A stretch of DNA of 64,000 bases from Bacillota bacterium (GCA_023435895.1 JAEZLH010000017.1:682001-746000), one strand, 5' to 3'; positions 16,504 through 24,685 are shown, counted from the stretch's first letter. A program made the numbers and translations. The notes: generated by a model not told the origin, from the letters alone.

Positions 16504-16572
16504 GAACAAATGTTTGAAAATGTATTGACGAAAGAATTGTAGTTTGTTAAAATTGAAGCAGAACGAATGTTT
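16504..16572 (+). promoter_or_regulatory. Promoter bracketed by two LexA-like (SOS) boxes
   Basis: TTGACG (16525-16530) and TAAAAT (16548-16553) are spaced 17 bp. GAACAAATGTTT (16504-16515) lies just upstream, and GAACGAATGTTT (16561-16572) covers the expected start site. Both fit the clostridial/Bacillus LexA core GAAC-N4-GTTY. Repressor binding at both would block the promoter, so the downstream radical-SAM genes are predicted to be DNA-damage induced. Confidence 0.7.
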
Positions 16573-16591
16573 GTGTTGAAAGGGGGCGGAT

Positions 16592-18037
16592 TTGTTGGTT
16601 ATTCAGGAGAATATGAGTGTACAGCGTAAGCTTGAGATTCTATCAGAGTCTGCAAAATACGATGTTGCATGTACTTCCAGCGGTGTTGACAGGGGAGGGA
16701 ATGGATCAGGAATGGGTAATAGTATGGCGTGTGGTATCTGCCATAGTTTCTCCGCGGACGGAAGATGTATCTCTTTATTGAAGGTGCTTTATACCAATGA
16801 GTGTATTTTTGATTGCAAATATTGTGCGAACCGATCTTCCAATGATGTAGTGAGAGCATCGTTTACCCCCCAGGAGATTGCAGAATTAACCATGGAATTC
16901 TATCGGAGGAATTATATAGAGGGACTTTTTTTGAGCTCAGGGATACTGATTAGTCCAAACCATACAATGGAGTTAATCTTAGAAGCATTAAGACTACTAA
17001 GAGAAGTTCATAAATTTAACGGATACATCCATTGCAAAGCCATCCCGGGAGCAGATCCGGCACTAATTGAGATGCTTGGCTGGTATACTGACCGAATGAG
17101 TGTTAATTTGGAACTCCCTACAGCGGAGAGTCTGAAAGAGCTTGCTCCTCATAAGAGCAGGAAGAATATTCTCAAGCCCATTCGTCAGATTCAGCTGAGA
17201 AGACAGAATAATATGGAGTATTTGGGAGTGGCAAACCATGGGAATTCTCCCAAACTGTTAACGGGTACAATACAGAGAGATCAAGAGATTACAGATCTGC
17301 TTCAGAGTAATACAGTAATGATACCTTTTCAGAAAAAGCCACCGGGTGCCAGAAAGTATGTTCCGGCAGGACAAAGCACTCAGATGATTGTTGGAGCAAC
17401 CAAGGAGAGCGATTATCAGATTATGTCCGTAGCGGAGAGTTTATATCAGAACTTTGATTTGAAGAGAGTTTTTTATTCTGCTTTCATGAATGTGAATCAG
17501 GATTCTAATTTGCCTTCTACTGAATCGGGCCCACCTCTTTTGAGAGAACACCGATTGTATCAGGCGGATTGGCTGTTAAGGTTTTACGGCTTTCAGACAA
17601 TGGAACTGTTGAGTGAGAGTAATCCAAATTTCAATGTATTACTGGATCCGAAGTGTGATTGGGCGTTGCGTCATTTGGAATTATTTCCGGTGGAGATTAA
17701 TCGGGCTGATTACTATACCTTGCTTCGTGTACCTGGAATCGGTGTAAACTCCGCAAGAAGGATAATCATGGCTAGGAAAAGTGCAGTACTTGGTTTTGAT
17801 GATTTGAAGAGAATGGGGATTGTCTTAAAGCGTGCAGTTTATTTTATTACTTGCAGCGGCAGAATGATGTACCAAATTAATATAGAAGAGAATTTTATTA
17901 CAAGACAATTAATCGCACTAAAGGATCAGCCGGTTCTTGGAGTGGAGAAAGATATCACTTTTAAGCAGCTGTCCTTGTTTGATGATGTGAATTTTGGTAG
18001 GGAGTTGATTGTCCGAAACCAAATCGCAGCGATTTAA
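16592..18037 (+). CDS. Putative DNA modification/repair radical SAM protein (TIGR03916 type)
   Basis: This ~480-residue radical SAM protein belongs to the family paired with TIGR03914/TIGR03915 proteins, some of which are fused to uracil-DNA-glycosylase-like domains. The [4Fe-4S]/SAM cysteines are in CIFDCKYC. An upstream Cys cluster (CGICHSFSADGRC) is a family feature. The C-terminus has a helix-hairpin-helix DNA-binding motif (LLRVPGIGVNSARRIIMAR). The TTG at 16592 follows AGGGGGCGGA; the ATG at 16613 (MSVQRKLEIL) matches the usual family N-terminus and is an alternative start. The next gene follows within ~20 bp and encodes the expected partner. The chemistry is uncharacterised; a DNA repair or base modification role is inferred from family context and the LexA-like boxes. 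Confidence 0.88.
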   Translation: MLVIQENMSVQRKLEILSESAKYDVACTSSGVDRGGNGSGMGNSMACGICHSFSADGRCISLLKVLYTNECIFDCKYCANRSSNDVVRASFTPQEIAELTMEFYRRNYIEGLFLSSGILISPNHTMELILEALRLLREVHKFNGYIHCKAIPGADPALIEMLGWYTDRMSVNLELPTAESLKELAPHKSRKNILKPIRQIQLRRQNNMEYLGVANHGNSPKLLTGTIQRDQEITDLLQSNTVMIPFQKKPPGARKYVPAGQSTQMIVGATKESDYQIMSVAESLYQNFDLKRVFYSAFMNVNQDSNLPSTESGPPLLREHRLYQADWLLRFYGFQTMELLSESNPNFNVLLDPKCDWALRHLELFPVEINRADYYTLLRVPGIGVNSARRIIMARKSAVLGFDDLKRMGIVLKRAVYFITCSGRMMYQINIEENFITRQLIALKDQPVLGVEKDITFKQLSLFDDVNFGRELIVRNQIAAI

Positions 18038-18054
18038 GCTTTGGAGTGAGAATT

Positions 18055-18831
18055 ATGATGACGAAACATATCTATCTTTGTGATGACACCATCGATGGAA
18101 TCTTTAGTGCAATTTATCAGGCTTGGAGTTCTAGGAATGGTCATGTGAATAACAAGATCGAGGAGAAGAGTGAGGGAACAAAGTATTCCAATATTGAGTT
18201 GTTTGCGGAATATATCCCTGTAGAAACTGACTATAATTTGTCTTTAAAGGTAGCAAATTCAATCAGGGAGAAGATCTCAGCGGAAGCATATGAAATGGTT
18301 TACCGGGTTGCTCTTTCTGATTATTCCGGGAAGGCAGATTTAATATATCGATTTTTGATTCTTGGCTTTTCAGTTGGCAGCAGAATTACCGAGCATTTAA
18401 GCAATGAGGTAGTGAATTCGGTTTTTCGTATTAACAAGAATGTAAGTAATGAAGCACATCATTTTTTAGGCTTTATACGATTTTCAGAACAGGAGAATGG
18501 ACTGCTCACTGCGGTAATACATCCAAAGAATCATATTCTTTCAATAATTGCCCCTCACTTTGCAGATCGATTGCCCCTTGAGAAATTCCTAATCTATGAT
18601 GACAATCGCAAGATGGCTGCACTCCATGTTCCCAATAGACCCTGGGTATTAGCGGAGGTTCCCGAGCTTGATCAAGACAGTTTAAAAAAGATTTCTTTCC
18701 AGGAGGACGATTACCGTGGCTTGTGGAAAACATTCTATCAACATATTTCAATTAAAGAACGTGAAAACTATTACCTTCAACGAAATAATCTTCCGTTACG
18801 GTTTCGTAAGGATATGACCGAATTCCGATAA
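18055..18831 (+). CDS. TIGR03915 family DNA-metabolism partner of the radical SAM protein
   Basis: This 258-residue cytoplasmic protein starts at the ATG at 18055, eight bases after GGAG; the in-frame GTG at 18046 overlaps that site. Family features include the start YLCDDTIDGIFSAIYQAW, the central SNEAHHFLGFIRF and the C-terminal segment ending YYLQRNNLPLRFRKDMTEF. TIGR03915 members always sit with the radical SAM family seen in the gene before it, and in other genomes are often fused to a uracil-DNA-glycosylase-like domain. No such domain is present here, so this is the short form. The reaction and substrate are unknown. Confidence 0.85.
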   Translation: MMTKHIYLCDDTIDGIFSAIYQAWSSRNGHVNNKIEEKSEGTKYSNIELFAEYIPVETDYNLSLKVANSIREKISAEAYEMVYRVALSDYSGKADLIYRFLILGFSVGSRITEHLSNEVVNSVFRINKNVSNEAHHFLGFIRFSEQENGLLTAVIHPKNHILSIIAPHFADRLPLEKFLIYDDNRKMAALHVPNRPWVLAEVPELDQDSLKKISFQEDDYRGLWKTFYQHISIKERENYYLQRNNLPLRFRKDMTEFR

Positions 18832-18840
18832 TTATGTATA

Positions 18841-18970
18841 TTCAACAGAGTCCATAAGCAAATTGCATAAAGTAAAAGAATGAATGCGCCTATGAATATC
18901 TTGTACATTATCATAGAAGCATGAGTCTTTTCGTTTTGTGCAATTTATCATTGCCGCAGTATAAATAGAC
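18841..18970. repeat. Dispersed repeat copy B, inverted relative to copy A
   Basis: This copy reads TTCAACAGAGTCCATA at its left end and CAGTATAAATAGAC at its right end, the reverse complement of copy A at 15969-16071. It carries ~40 extra bp in the middle and lacks the AGACCTTTT end. It starts ten bases after the stop of the TIGR03915 gene. The two copies therefore flank the repair module in opposite orientation. Confidence 0.65.
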
Positions 18971-19085
18971 TTTGCGACGCTTTAATTAAATATTAAAATA
19001 TGGTAATTTATTTTATCAAAATATGTATAATTATTTCATCAAGAGAGATACTATCTTCGTAAAATTATTTCATAGGAGGAGTATC

Positions 19086-19385
19086 ATGAAAAGAAGAATA
19101 GCTATATTAGTTTGTGTTTGCTTTGCTATGACGATGGTATTTGCAGGATGTTCACGTAACGATAATACTGGGACAACGCCAAATACGAATACTGGCAGAA
19201 CAACAACAACAATAACTACTTCGCCTGCTTATAACACAACGGCACCAACAAGTATGCCTACAAAGAGTCCTACTATGGCACCTACGAAGACACCAACTAA
19301 GATGCCAACCACAGGTGCTAACAAAAACGGCACAACACCTACTGGTACCGGAACAAATCCGACTGTAACAGGCACAGTTAGATAA
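19086..19385 (+). CDS. Small Thr/Pro-rich lipoprotein
   Basis: This 99-residue protein has a lipoprotein signal peptide (KRRIAILVCVCFAMTMVFAGC), with lipidation expected on the Cys of FAGC. The mature part is almost entirely Thr, Pro, Ser, Asn and Lys, with MPTKSPTMAPTKTPTK-like repeats, as in a disordered wall-spanning stalk. The start is set by AGGAGGAG before the ATG at 19086. No catalytic domain is present. It may be an orphan surface lipoprotein or a truncated remnant of a larger one. A strong terminator follows, and nothing is co-transcribed. Confidence 0.75.
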   Translation: MKRRIAILVCVCFAMTMVFAGCSRNDNTGTTPNTNTGRTTTTITTSPAYNTTAPTSMPTKSPTMAPTKTPTKMPTTGANKNGTTPTGTGTNPTVTGTVR

Positions 19386-19391
19386 TTAATA

Positions 19392-19433
19392 GGATGTTGC
19401 ATGATATACAGAAATATGCAGCATCCTATTTTT
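19392..19433 (+). terminator. Terminator of the small lipoprotein gene
   Basis: GGATGTTGCAT (19392-19402) and ATGCAGCATCC (19416-19426) form an 11-bp stem with one wobble, followed by TATTTTTG. Confidence 0.88.
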
Positions 19434-19590
19434 GTGGATTTTGTTTAAACAAAGCCAGAGGTTATTATTATACTCTAGGCGATGGTATGTAGTTTCATCT
19501 AAATAAAGAAGGGTTTTAAATTATGGAAGGTCATAAGTTCATCATACAGAGTGTAATCTGAATTATTTATTGGGCTACTTATAATCCTTA

Positions 19591-20778
19591 TCATGATTTC
19601 TGATTAATTAATTCATATTTATTACAAGCTCTGTGATTGATTTGGCAGGTACCAATCAGTTTAAAACCAATTCGTGTAACTAGCTTGATAGAAGGAGTGT
19701 TTTTCTTATCAATCAGTGCTAGGATGCGTGGAACATTTAAGTTTTGAAAGCTATGTCGAATTACTTCGCTAACGAATTCATTAGCATATCCATTCCCTTG
19801 GTATTCCTTATCAAGAAGATAGCCTAGTTCATAAACGGCTTCCCCATCAATCGTTTTTAGTTCGATTCCGCATCGTCCGATTAATGTGTCCGTATTCTTA
19901 TCAAATACTCCCCAAAGCCCATAACCATAATATCGGTAAACATTTTGGATATAAGCTTTATGCTTTTCTATTTCAATTTCAAGAGTATCGCTGACATTGT
20001 CCATATATTCTCTAATTCCATTTTGACAATAAAGTTGGTAAAGAGAGGGTATGTCTTCGGTCGTTAACTCACGAATTACAGTACGTGGAGTGGACAATTC
20101 AGTGCCCGAACCAAGGCATTGTTGATAAATCTGATGCACAAAAGTAGAATCGATTTCATCAAAGCCTTCTACGATAATATCTGCTTTACGAAGATCTTGT
20201 TGACCTGAATTTGGATTGAAATATCCAATACAAACCATTCCGGCGGCTTTTGCTGCACTGACTCCATGGCTGGAATCCTCGATTACAATACATTCGTTTG
20301 GACTGACACCAAGCATTTTTGCGGCTTCTTGAAAGATATCCGGCGAGGGTTTGGGATTTTGTACCTGGTTTCCAGATACATATCCTTGAAAACAGGATCT
20401 GATATGGAAAGAATCCATAACCCTTTCAATCGCTTCCTCAGAGGAGGAGGACGCAATAGCAAGTTTAAGATGATTGCTGTTAAGATTTTGAATTAAATCT
20501 GTAACATACGGAACTTCGGTATATCCTTCCTCAGCTAATAATTTCTTTTTCATACGATTATTTGCTTCCACCAAATCTTCTACAGAAACATTATTTATCT
20601 CAAAATCCTCAATCATTCTCTGGCACATTTTATAGGTTGTTGTTCCGATGAAAGATATTAAATATTCCAAGGTGACATCTACATTATATTCTTTTAAAGC
20701 TAAGACTGCTGCTCTTGCATGCATGGGTTCACTGTCTATGATTACTCCATCCATATCAAATATGACTGCTTTTAACAA
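19591..20778 (-). CDS. HAD hydrolase-GNAT acetyltransferase fusion
   Basis: This 395-residue two-domain protein starts at a TTG (20778) with GGAGGAT upstream. Residues 1 to ~215 are a HAD phosphatase of the beta-phosphoglucomutase type: nucleophile motif FDMDGVIIDSEP, the Ser of IASSSSE, Lys in NPKPSPD and the acidic pair in VIEDSSHG. Residues ~225-395 are a RimJ/RimL-type GNAT domain (TPRTVIRELTTEDI, ELGYLLDKEYQGNGYANEFV with the acetyl-CoA loop, IDKKNTPSIKLVTRIGF). Each domain looks complete. The substrates are unknown. A fusion suggests that one small molecule is both dephosphorylated and acetylated, or linked detoxification. It appears monocistronic. Confidence 0.9.
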   Translation of the reverse strand: MLKAVIFDMDGVIIDSEPMHARAAVLALKEYNVDVTLEYLISFIGTTTYKMCQRMIEDFEINNVSVEDLVEANNRMKKKLLAEEGYTEVPYVTDLIQNLNSNHLKLAIASSSSEEAIERVMDSFHIRSCFQGYVSGNQVQNPKPSPDIFQEAAKMLGVSPNECIVIEDSSHGVSAAKAAGMVCIGYFNPNSGQQDLRKADIIVEGFDEIDSTFVHQIYQQCLGSGTELSTPRTVIRELTTEDIPSLYQLYCQNGIREYMDNVSDTLEIEIEKHKAYIQNVYRYYGYGLWGVFDKNTDTLIGRCGIELKTIDGEAVYELGYLLDKEYQGNGYANEFVSEVIRHSFQNLNVPRILALIDKKNTPSIKLVTRIGFKLIGTCQINHRACNKYELINQKS

Positions 20779-20892
20779 GGGTTATCCTCCGGTATGTGAA
20801 TTGTAGTGATGCAAATTTAACTAATTTAATGCTTGAATTTATTTGATAAGAATAGTATAACTCGTTTTGTTAGGTGTTACAAGGAACAAAAA

Positions 20893-21042
20893 GTCCACCT
20901 TGCAAGTAATGCGAAAGGTCCACCTTGCAAGTAATGCGAAAGGTCCACCTTGCAAGTAATGCGAAAAGTCCAACTTTCAAGTAATGCGAAAAGTCCACCT
21001 TTCAAGTAGTGCGAAAAGTCCACCTTGCAAGTAGTGCAAAAA
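20893..21042. repeat. Six tandem 25-bp repeats
   Basis: Units start at 20893, 20918, 20943, 20968, 20993 and 21018, each beginning GTCCACCTTGCAAGTAATGCG or a close variant. A degenerate partial copy follows at 21043. Four units hold the palindrome CTTGCAAG; the fourth and fifth read CTTTCAAG instead. There are no unique spacers. The array lies upstream of the minus-strand HAD-GNAT gene. Confidence 0.9.
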
Positions 21043-21278
21043 TTCCCTTTGCAATTATTTATCGTATTATGATGCTAAGTTGGGGATAGTAACAAATCCA
21101 TGCAGGAATGCTAATAGACATTCAAAATAATGATTTAAGTAAATCTGTAAGAACGATTTTACATCTTTACTTAGGGCAATATTGTTTACAATTTTTTGAA
21201 TGTATGGTACATATATAGATAATTCTTTAAATCATAGTTAAAGAACCAAAGGATAAAAAACTACTTTGGTGAAAGAAA

Positions 21279-21330
21279 CCAACTATTAGTTGGAAATTGA
21301 TGCACATTCAAAAGAAGTGTGTATCAATTT
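21279..21330. terminator. Dyads at the 3' end of the CmpB-like gene
   Basis: CCAACTA-T-TAGTTGG (21279-21293) is directly followed by AAATTGATGCACA (21294-21306) / TGTGTATCAATTT (21318-21330), a 13-bp stem with one wobble. No clear T-run is present, so it may be a weak terminator or a binding site. 21043-21278 is A+T-rich with no gene I can support. Confidence 0.45.
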
Positions 21331-21368
21331 TAATAATAGAAAATAGCGGATGCATTTTATACAATCCG

Positions 21369-21767
21369 CTACTTCTTTTTTAATATTTTTTCGAATATTA
21401 GTCCCGCCGCAAACCAGGCAGGAGCGTAGTCAAGTCTGACCACTCCTTTGTAATTCAGCTTTGCTTTACTGTAATCCCAGGGACACGCACCATGTTTTGT
21501 GAGCAGAATTCCACTTACATATTCTGCACCATAAATAAAGATTGCATAGACACCTCCTCGAATCAGTGCATTCCGGTGTTGCAGTTTTGTACAAATCGGG
21601 GATAGACAAGCCGCCATACCATAGATTGGAAACATCCATACCGATGTTTTGCAGGAAAGCTTACGATCGCTGTGCTTCTTTAGAGAGGCCAGACCGGTCC
21701 AGAAGCATTCCATACACCAACCACTAAGGCCGCATATCAAGAAATTTTTAATAAATGTTTTTTTCAT
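21369..21767 (-). CDS. Putative ABC-transporter type IV (CmpB-like) membrane protein
   Basis: This 132-residue polytopic membrane protein resembles PF06541 proteins: an N-terminal segment with GLSGWCMECFWTGL, then WMFPIYGMAACLSP, a middle helix (GGVYAIFIYGAEYVSGILL), the conserved CPWDYSKAKLNYKGVVRLDYAPAWF and a final helix. The CPWDYS and PAWF motifs are strong family markers. The start is taken at the ATG at 21767, where similarity begins; no good ribosome binding site is visible. Its function is unknown despite the family name. It is divergent from the CYTH gene. Confidence 0.8.
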   Translation of the reverse strand: MKKTFIKNFLICGLSGWCMECFWTGLASLKKHSDRKLSCKTSVWMFPIYGMAACLSPICTKLQHRNALIRGGVYAIFIYGAEYVSGILLTKHGACPWDYSKAKLNYKGVVRLDYAPAWFAAGLIFEKILKKK

Positions 21768-21827
21768 GAGGATAGTATAAGCAGAAAATACCTTCCTATT
21801 CGGATTATTATAAAGGAGATAAAAAAT

Positions 21828-22313
21828 ATGGAAATCGAACGCAAATACGCAGTGAAGCAAATGCCAGAGAATTTTATGAACTATCCGTGTAAGAAAATTG
21901 AACAGGGCTATCTATGTAATAACCCAACGGTTAGGATTCGAAAAAGTAACGAAGACTATATTTTGACCTATAAGTCAAAGGTCAAAAATAAGAAAGAAGG
22001 AAGTGCAATCTTTAATAATGAAGTTGAACTTGAGCTTACCGAGGAAGCTTATAAAAGATTACTTCTTAAAATTGATCACAATCCTGTAACAAAAAGCAGG
22101 TATTTAATCCCATTAACGGGTGGACTTACGGCTGAGCTGGATGTCTTTGGCGGAAAACTTCAAGGATTAATTATCGTGGAAGTTGAATTTCCTGATGAGC
22201 AGGCTTCAAATGAATTTGTACCTCCTGATTGGTTTGGGAAAGATTTGTCGTCGGACAGACGTTATTCGAATTATTATTTGTCACAACTTTCCTCCTCAGC
22301 TGAATTGAAGTAA
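21828..22313 (+). CDS. CYTH domain protein (inorganic triphosphatase-like)
   Basis: This 161-residue protein opens with the CYTH signature EIERKYAV (ExExK variant) and then alternates Arg/Lys and Glu strands (VRIRKS, LTYKSK, EVELELT, KSRYLI, AELDVF, VEVEFP) that line the triphosphate tunnel. The family hydrolyses inorganic tripolyphosphate or organic triphosphates with a divalent metal. A partial alternative is a class IV adenylate cyclase, but short bacterial CYTH proteins are usually triphosphatases. AAGGAGAT precedes the ATG. Confidence 0.9.
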   Translation: MEIERKYAVKQMPENFMNYPCKKIEQGYLCNNPTVRIRKSNEDYILTYKSKVKNKKEGSAIFNNEVELELTEEAYKRLLLKIDHNPVTKSRYLIPLTGGLTAELDVFGGKLQGLIIVEVEFPDEQASNEFVPPDWFGKDLSSDRRYSNYYLSQLSSSAELK

Positions 22314-22447
22314 AAGAAGCAAACTAACAGGATTAATTCAATCGTTAAGATTCATATTGATTTATTCGGATATGAATTGGTAGAGTGTACATACTAAATA
22401 TATAAGTCACAATTAAATTGTTATGTGCAATCATTTAGGAGGTAACT

Positions 22448-22582
22448 ATGCCAAAAGACAGTCAAGTGGATAATAAGCGAGCGAGAGCTGAGAAGGCTAA
22501 TGGCCAAACTCCCATTACGAGAGAAAATCAAAACAATAATAAGAATGCTAAGAAACAATCTACAAAGCATAATGACGTATAA
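22448..22582 (+). CDS. Small hydrophilic protein (44 aa)
   Basis: A perfect AGGAGG lies five bases before an ATG that opens a 44-codon frame (begins MPKDSQVDNKRARAEKANG, ends STKHNDV). It is highly hydrophilic and rich in Lys, Asn and Gln, with no Cys or membrane segment. It is followed after 14 bp by a second small gene of like character. The composition resembles small spore-associated proteins, but no family is firmly recognised. Confidence 0.65.
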   Translation: MPKDSQVDNKRARAEKANGQTPITRENQNNNKNAKKQSTKHNDV

Positions 22583-22596
22583 TTGGGAGGTATCAT

Positions 22597-22776
22597 ATGG
22601 CAAAAGCAGGAATGAGAAGACCGGATCCTGGCGAACCCCACGGAACCGAAAGCAATAAGAAACTTCATCGACAAAAAAATGATGCCCCTCCGGTACCTGA
22701 AATTCAAGGAAAAGGAAAGAGCGGACACCATAGAGCAAATGACTATGAGGTGCCCAATCATGAACCCAAGGGATAA
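22597..22776 (+). CDS. Small hydrophilic protein (59 aa)
   Basis: This 59-codon gene has GGGAGG before the ATG and ends three bases before the HD-domain gene. It begins MAKAGMRRPDPGEPHGTESN and continues NKKLHRQKNDAPPVPEIQGK. It is basic, Pro- and Gly-rich and predicted disordered. Tight spacing on both sides and good ribosome binding sites make it a real gene in a three-gene operon. The function is unknown; a spore or nucleic-acid-binding role is only a guess from composition. Confidence 0.65.
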   Translation: MAKAGMRRPDPGEPHGTESNKKLHRQKNDAPPVPEIQGKGKSGHHRANDYEVPNHEPKG

Positions 22777-22779
22777 TCA

Positions 22780-23427
22780 ATGACAGATGGAATCATGCAG
22801 GAAAAGTTTAATGAGATAACGGCGCATTTACTAGAGGATGACAAACCCTCAAACTTCCTTGCCTCCATATCAATGAAATCTGAATTTTCAGGATATCCAT
22901 TTACAATGCTTTGGAAGCTAAAAGAAACCGAACAATCAAAAACGCACCATCCGGAGGGGAGTGTGTGGAATCATACAATGCTTGTGGTTGATGTGGCTGC
23001 CGGAGTCAGAGATAAAAGCAGGGATAGAAAAAGCTTTATGTGGGCGGCATTGCTTCATGATATAGGTAAGCCAAGCACCACTAAGGTCAGAAACGGAAGA
23101 ATTACCTCATATGATCATGATAAAGAGGGGGAGAAGCTGAGCCGCCAGTTTTTAACTGCTCTTTCAGAGGATGAGGAAATGATTGAACGGATCACTTCTT
23201 TGGTAAGATATCATATGCATATGTTATATGTTCTAAAGAATATGCCCTATGGGGATATGAAGAATATGTTAAAGCGAGTAGATATTAACGATATAGCTCT
23301 ATTGTGTAACTGTGACCGACTGGGACGAACCGGAGCTAGTGTAGATAAGGAAGAAGAAAATTACCTGGAATTTCTGTCCATACTGAATAAGAGAGTGAAT
23401 GAAAAATCGCAGCCCGTAATGCGATAG
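22780..23427 (+). CDS. HD domain phosphohydrolase
   Basis: This 215-residue protein has an HDIG-type metal-dependent phosphohydrolase domain: first His in WNHTMLVVD, the HD pair in ALLHDIGKPST, then YDHDKEGEKL and a distal Asp in CNCDRLGRTG. The layout (HPEGSVWNHT...LLHDIGKP...HDKEG) matches the HD domain of bacterial CCA-adding enzymes, here without the nucleotidyltransferase part. It follows two small genes in an apparent operon. The substrate is probably a nucleotide or RNA 2',3'-cyclic phosphate; not proven. Confidence 0.88.
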   Translation: MTDGIMQEKFNEITAHLLEDDKPSNFLASISMKSEFSGYPFTMLWKLKETEQSKTHHPEGSVWNHTMLVVDVAAGVRDKSRDRKSFMWAALLHDIGKPSTTKVRNGRITSYDHDKEGEKLSRQFLTALSEDEEMIERITSLVRYHMHMLYVLKNMPYGDMKNMLKRVDINDIALLCNCDRLGRTGASVDKEEENYLEFLSILNKRVNEKSQPVMR

Positions 23428-23692
23428 TTTTTCGGAATATGGTAATACTTTGAAATGCTCTATCGAGGTTGAATGCACAAGAGAGTCTGCATAAACTAAG
23501 ATGGAGCATTTGCACCTTATTCATGTAAAGCTAATAATTATACAAATAGCTGATGCTTTAAGAAACAATTTATGAATAATAACGAATAATTTAGAATATA
23601 GGCTGTTTTATGGATTCTATATTTTATTAATTTACAAAGTATTGGTACAAATTATATAAAATATGACGAAATGAAAATGGTTATATGTCAAT

Positions 23693-23720
23693 TTGAAAAA
23701 TTCACTGGATTTTTTATAAT
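23693..23720 (+). promoter_or_regulatory. Promoter of the nfnAB pair
   Basis: TTGAAA (23693-23698) and TATAAT (23715-23720) are spaced 16 bp, ~70 bp before the first nfn gene. The rest of the 23428-23788 gap holds only a weak AAATGCTC...GAGCATTT dyad (23453-23511). Confidence 0.7.
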
Positions 23721-23788
23721 GTCTAAAGTATAATGAAAATTATAAATATGTATAAATTCGACTTGAGAAAGAAAGAGGTTTTACCGGC

Positions 23789-24685
23789 ATGGCAGGAAAC
23801 AACGGTTATGAAATTACAAAGAAGGAAAGCCTTGCTAATTCGATTTATTTAATGGATGTTAAGGCGCCCCGTGTATCAAAAAATTGTTATCCGGGTCAAT
23901 TTGTAATCGTTAAGATGGATGAAAAGGGAGAGCGAGTTCCTTTGACAATATGCGATTACGATAGAGAAGCGGAAACAGTTACGATTGTATTTCAGGCAAT
24001 CGGGACGTCAACCACAATGATGGCTAGTTATGAGGTTGGAGATACATTTCGTGATTTTACAGGTCCACTGGGACATAAATCTGAATTAATCGATATGGAT
24101 AAAGAAGAATTATCCAAATTAAATATTTTATTCGTGGCGGGTGGAGTTGGTGCGGCTCCCGTATATCCTCAGGTAAAGTGGATGAAGGAGAATGGATACG
24201 ATGTTGACGTAATCATCGGAGCCAGGAATAAGGAATTAATCATTCTGGATGAAAGAATGAAAGAATATGCACATGAGCTTTACATAGCTACAGATGATGG
24301 CTCCTATGGTTTTCATGGTAATGTAAATGATTGCATTAAAGATTTGGTAAACAATAAGGACAAGCACTATGATTTGGTGATTGCAATTGGACCGATGATT
24401 ATGATGAAGTTTGTCAGTCTATTGACGAAAGAATTAGGTATAAAGACAATTGTCAGCATGAATCCAGTTATGGTTGACGGAACCGGTATGTGTGGTGCAT
24501 GCAGATTATCAGTTGGTAATGAAATAAAATTTGCTTGCGTGGATGGACCGGAGTTTGACGGACATTTGGTTAATTTTGACGAGGCAATGAAACGCGTACA
24601 GATGTATAAGACAGAAGAGGGGAAGAAAGTACTTCGCGAAAAGGAAGGGGCAAGCACCCATCATCCTGATTGTGAATGTCACTAA
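23789..24685 (+). CDS. nfnA: Ferredoxin-NADP+ reductase subunit alpha (NfnA / sulfide dehydrogenase-like)
   Basis: This 298-residue FAD/NAD(P)-binding reductase is of the dihydroorotate dehydrogenase electron-transfer type. It has an N-terminal flavin domain with ERVPLTICDYD, a nucleotide domain with LFVAGGVGAAPVYPQ and DDGSYGFHGNV, and C-terminal [2Fe-2S] cysteines in GTGMCGACRLSV and KFACVDGPEF. With the next gene it matches NfnAB, the bifurcating enzyme coupling NADH and reduced ferredoxin to NADP+ reduction. A role in NADPH supply beside PFOR-driven fermentation is likely. It was long annotated as a sulfide dehydrogenase subunit. Confidence 0.88.
   Translation: MAGNNGYEITKKESLANSIYLMDVKAPRVSKNCYPGQFVIVKMDEKGERVPLTICDYDREAETVTIVFQAIGTSTTMMASYEVGDTFRDFTGPLGHKSELIDMDKEELSKLNILFVAGGVGAAPVYPQVKWMKENGYDVDVIIGARNKELIILDERMKEYAHELYIATDDGSYGFHGNVNDCIKDLVNNKDKHYDLVIAIGPMIMMKFVSLLTKELGIKTIVSMNPVMVDGTGMCGACRLSVGNEIKFACVDGPEFDGHLVNFDEAMKRVQMYKTEEGKKVLREKEGASTHHPDCECH

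Noticed and set aside
20893..21042. CRISPR array
   Set aside because: The 25-bp units abut with no unique spacers, and no cas genes are in the window.
22421..22780. 119-codon minus-strand frame
   Set aside because: It covers two plus-strand small genes with perfect ribosome binding sites and tight operon spacing; the antisense frame has neither.
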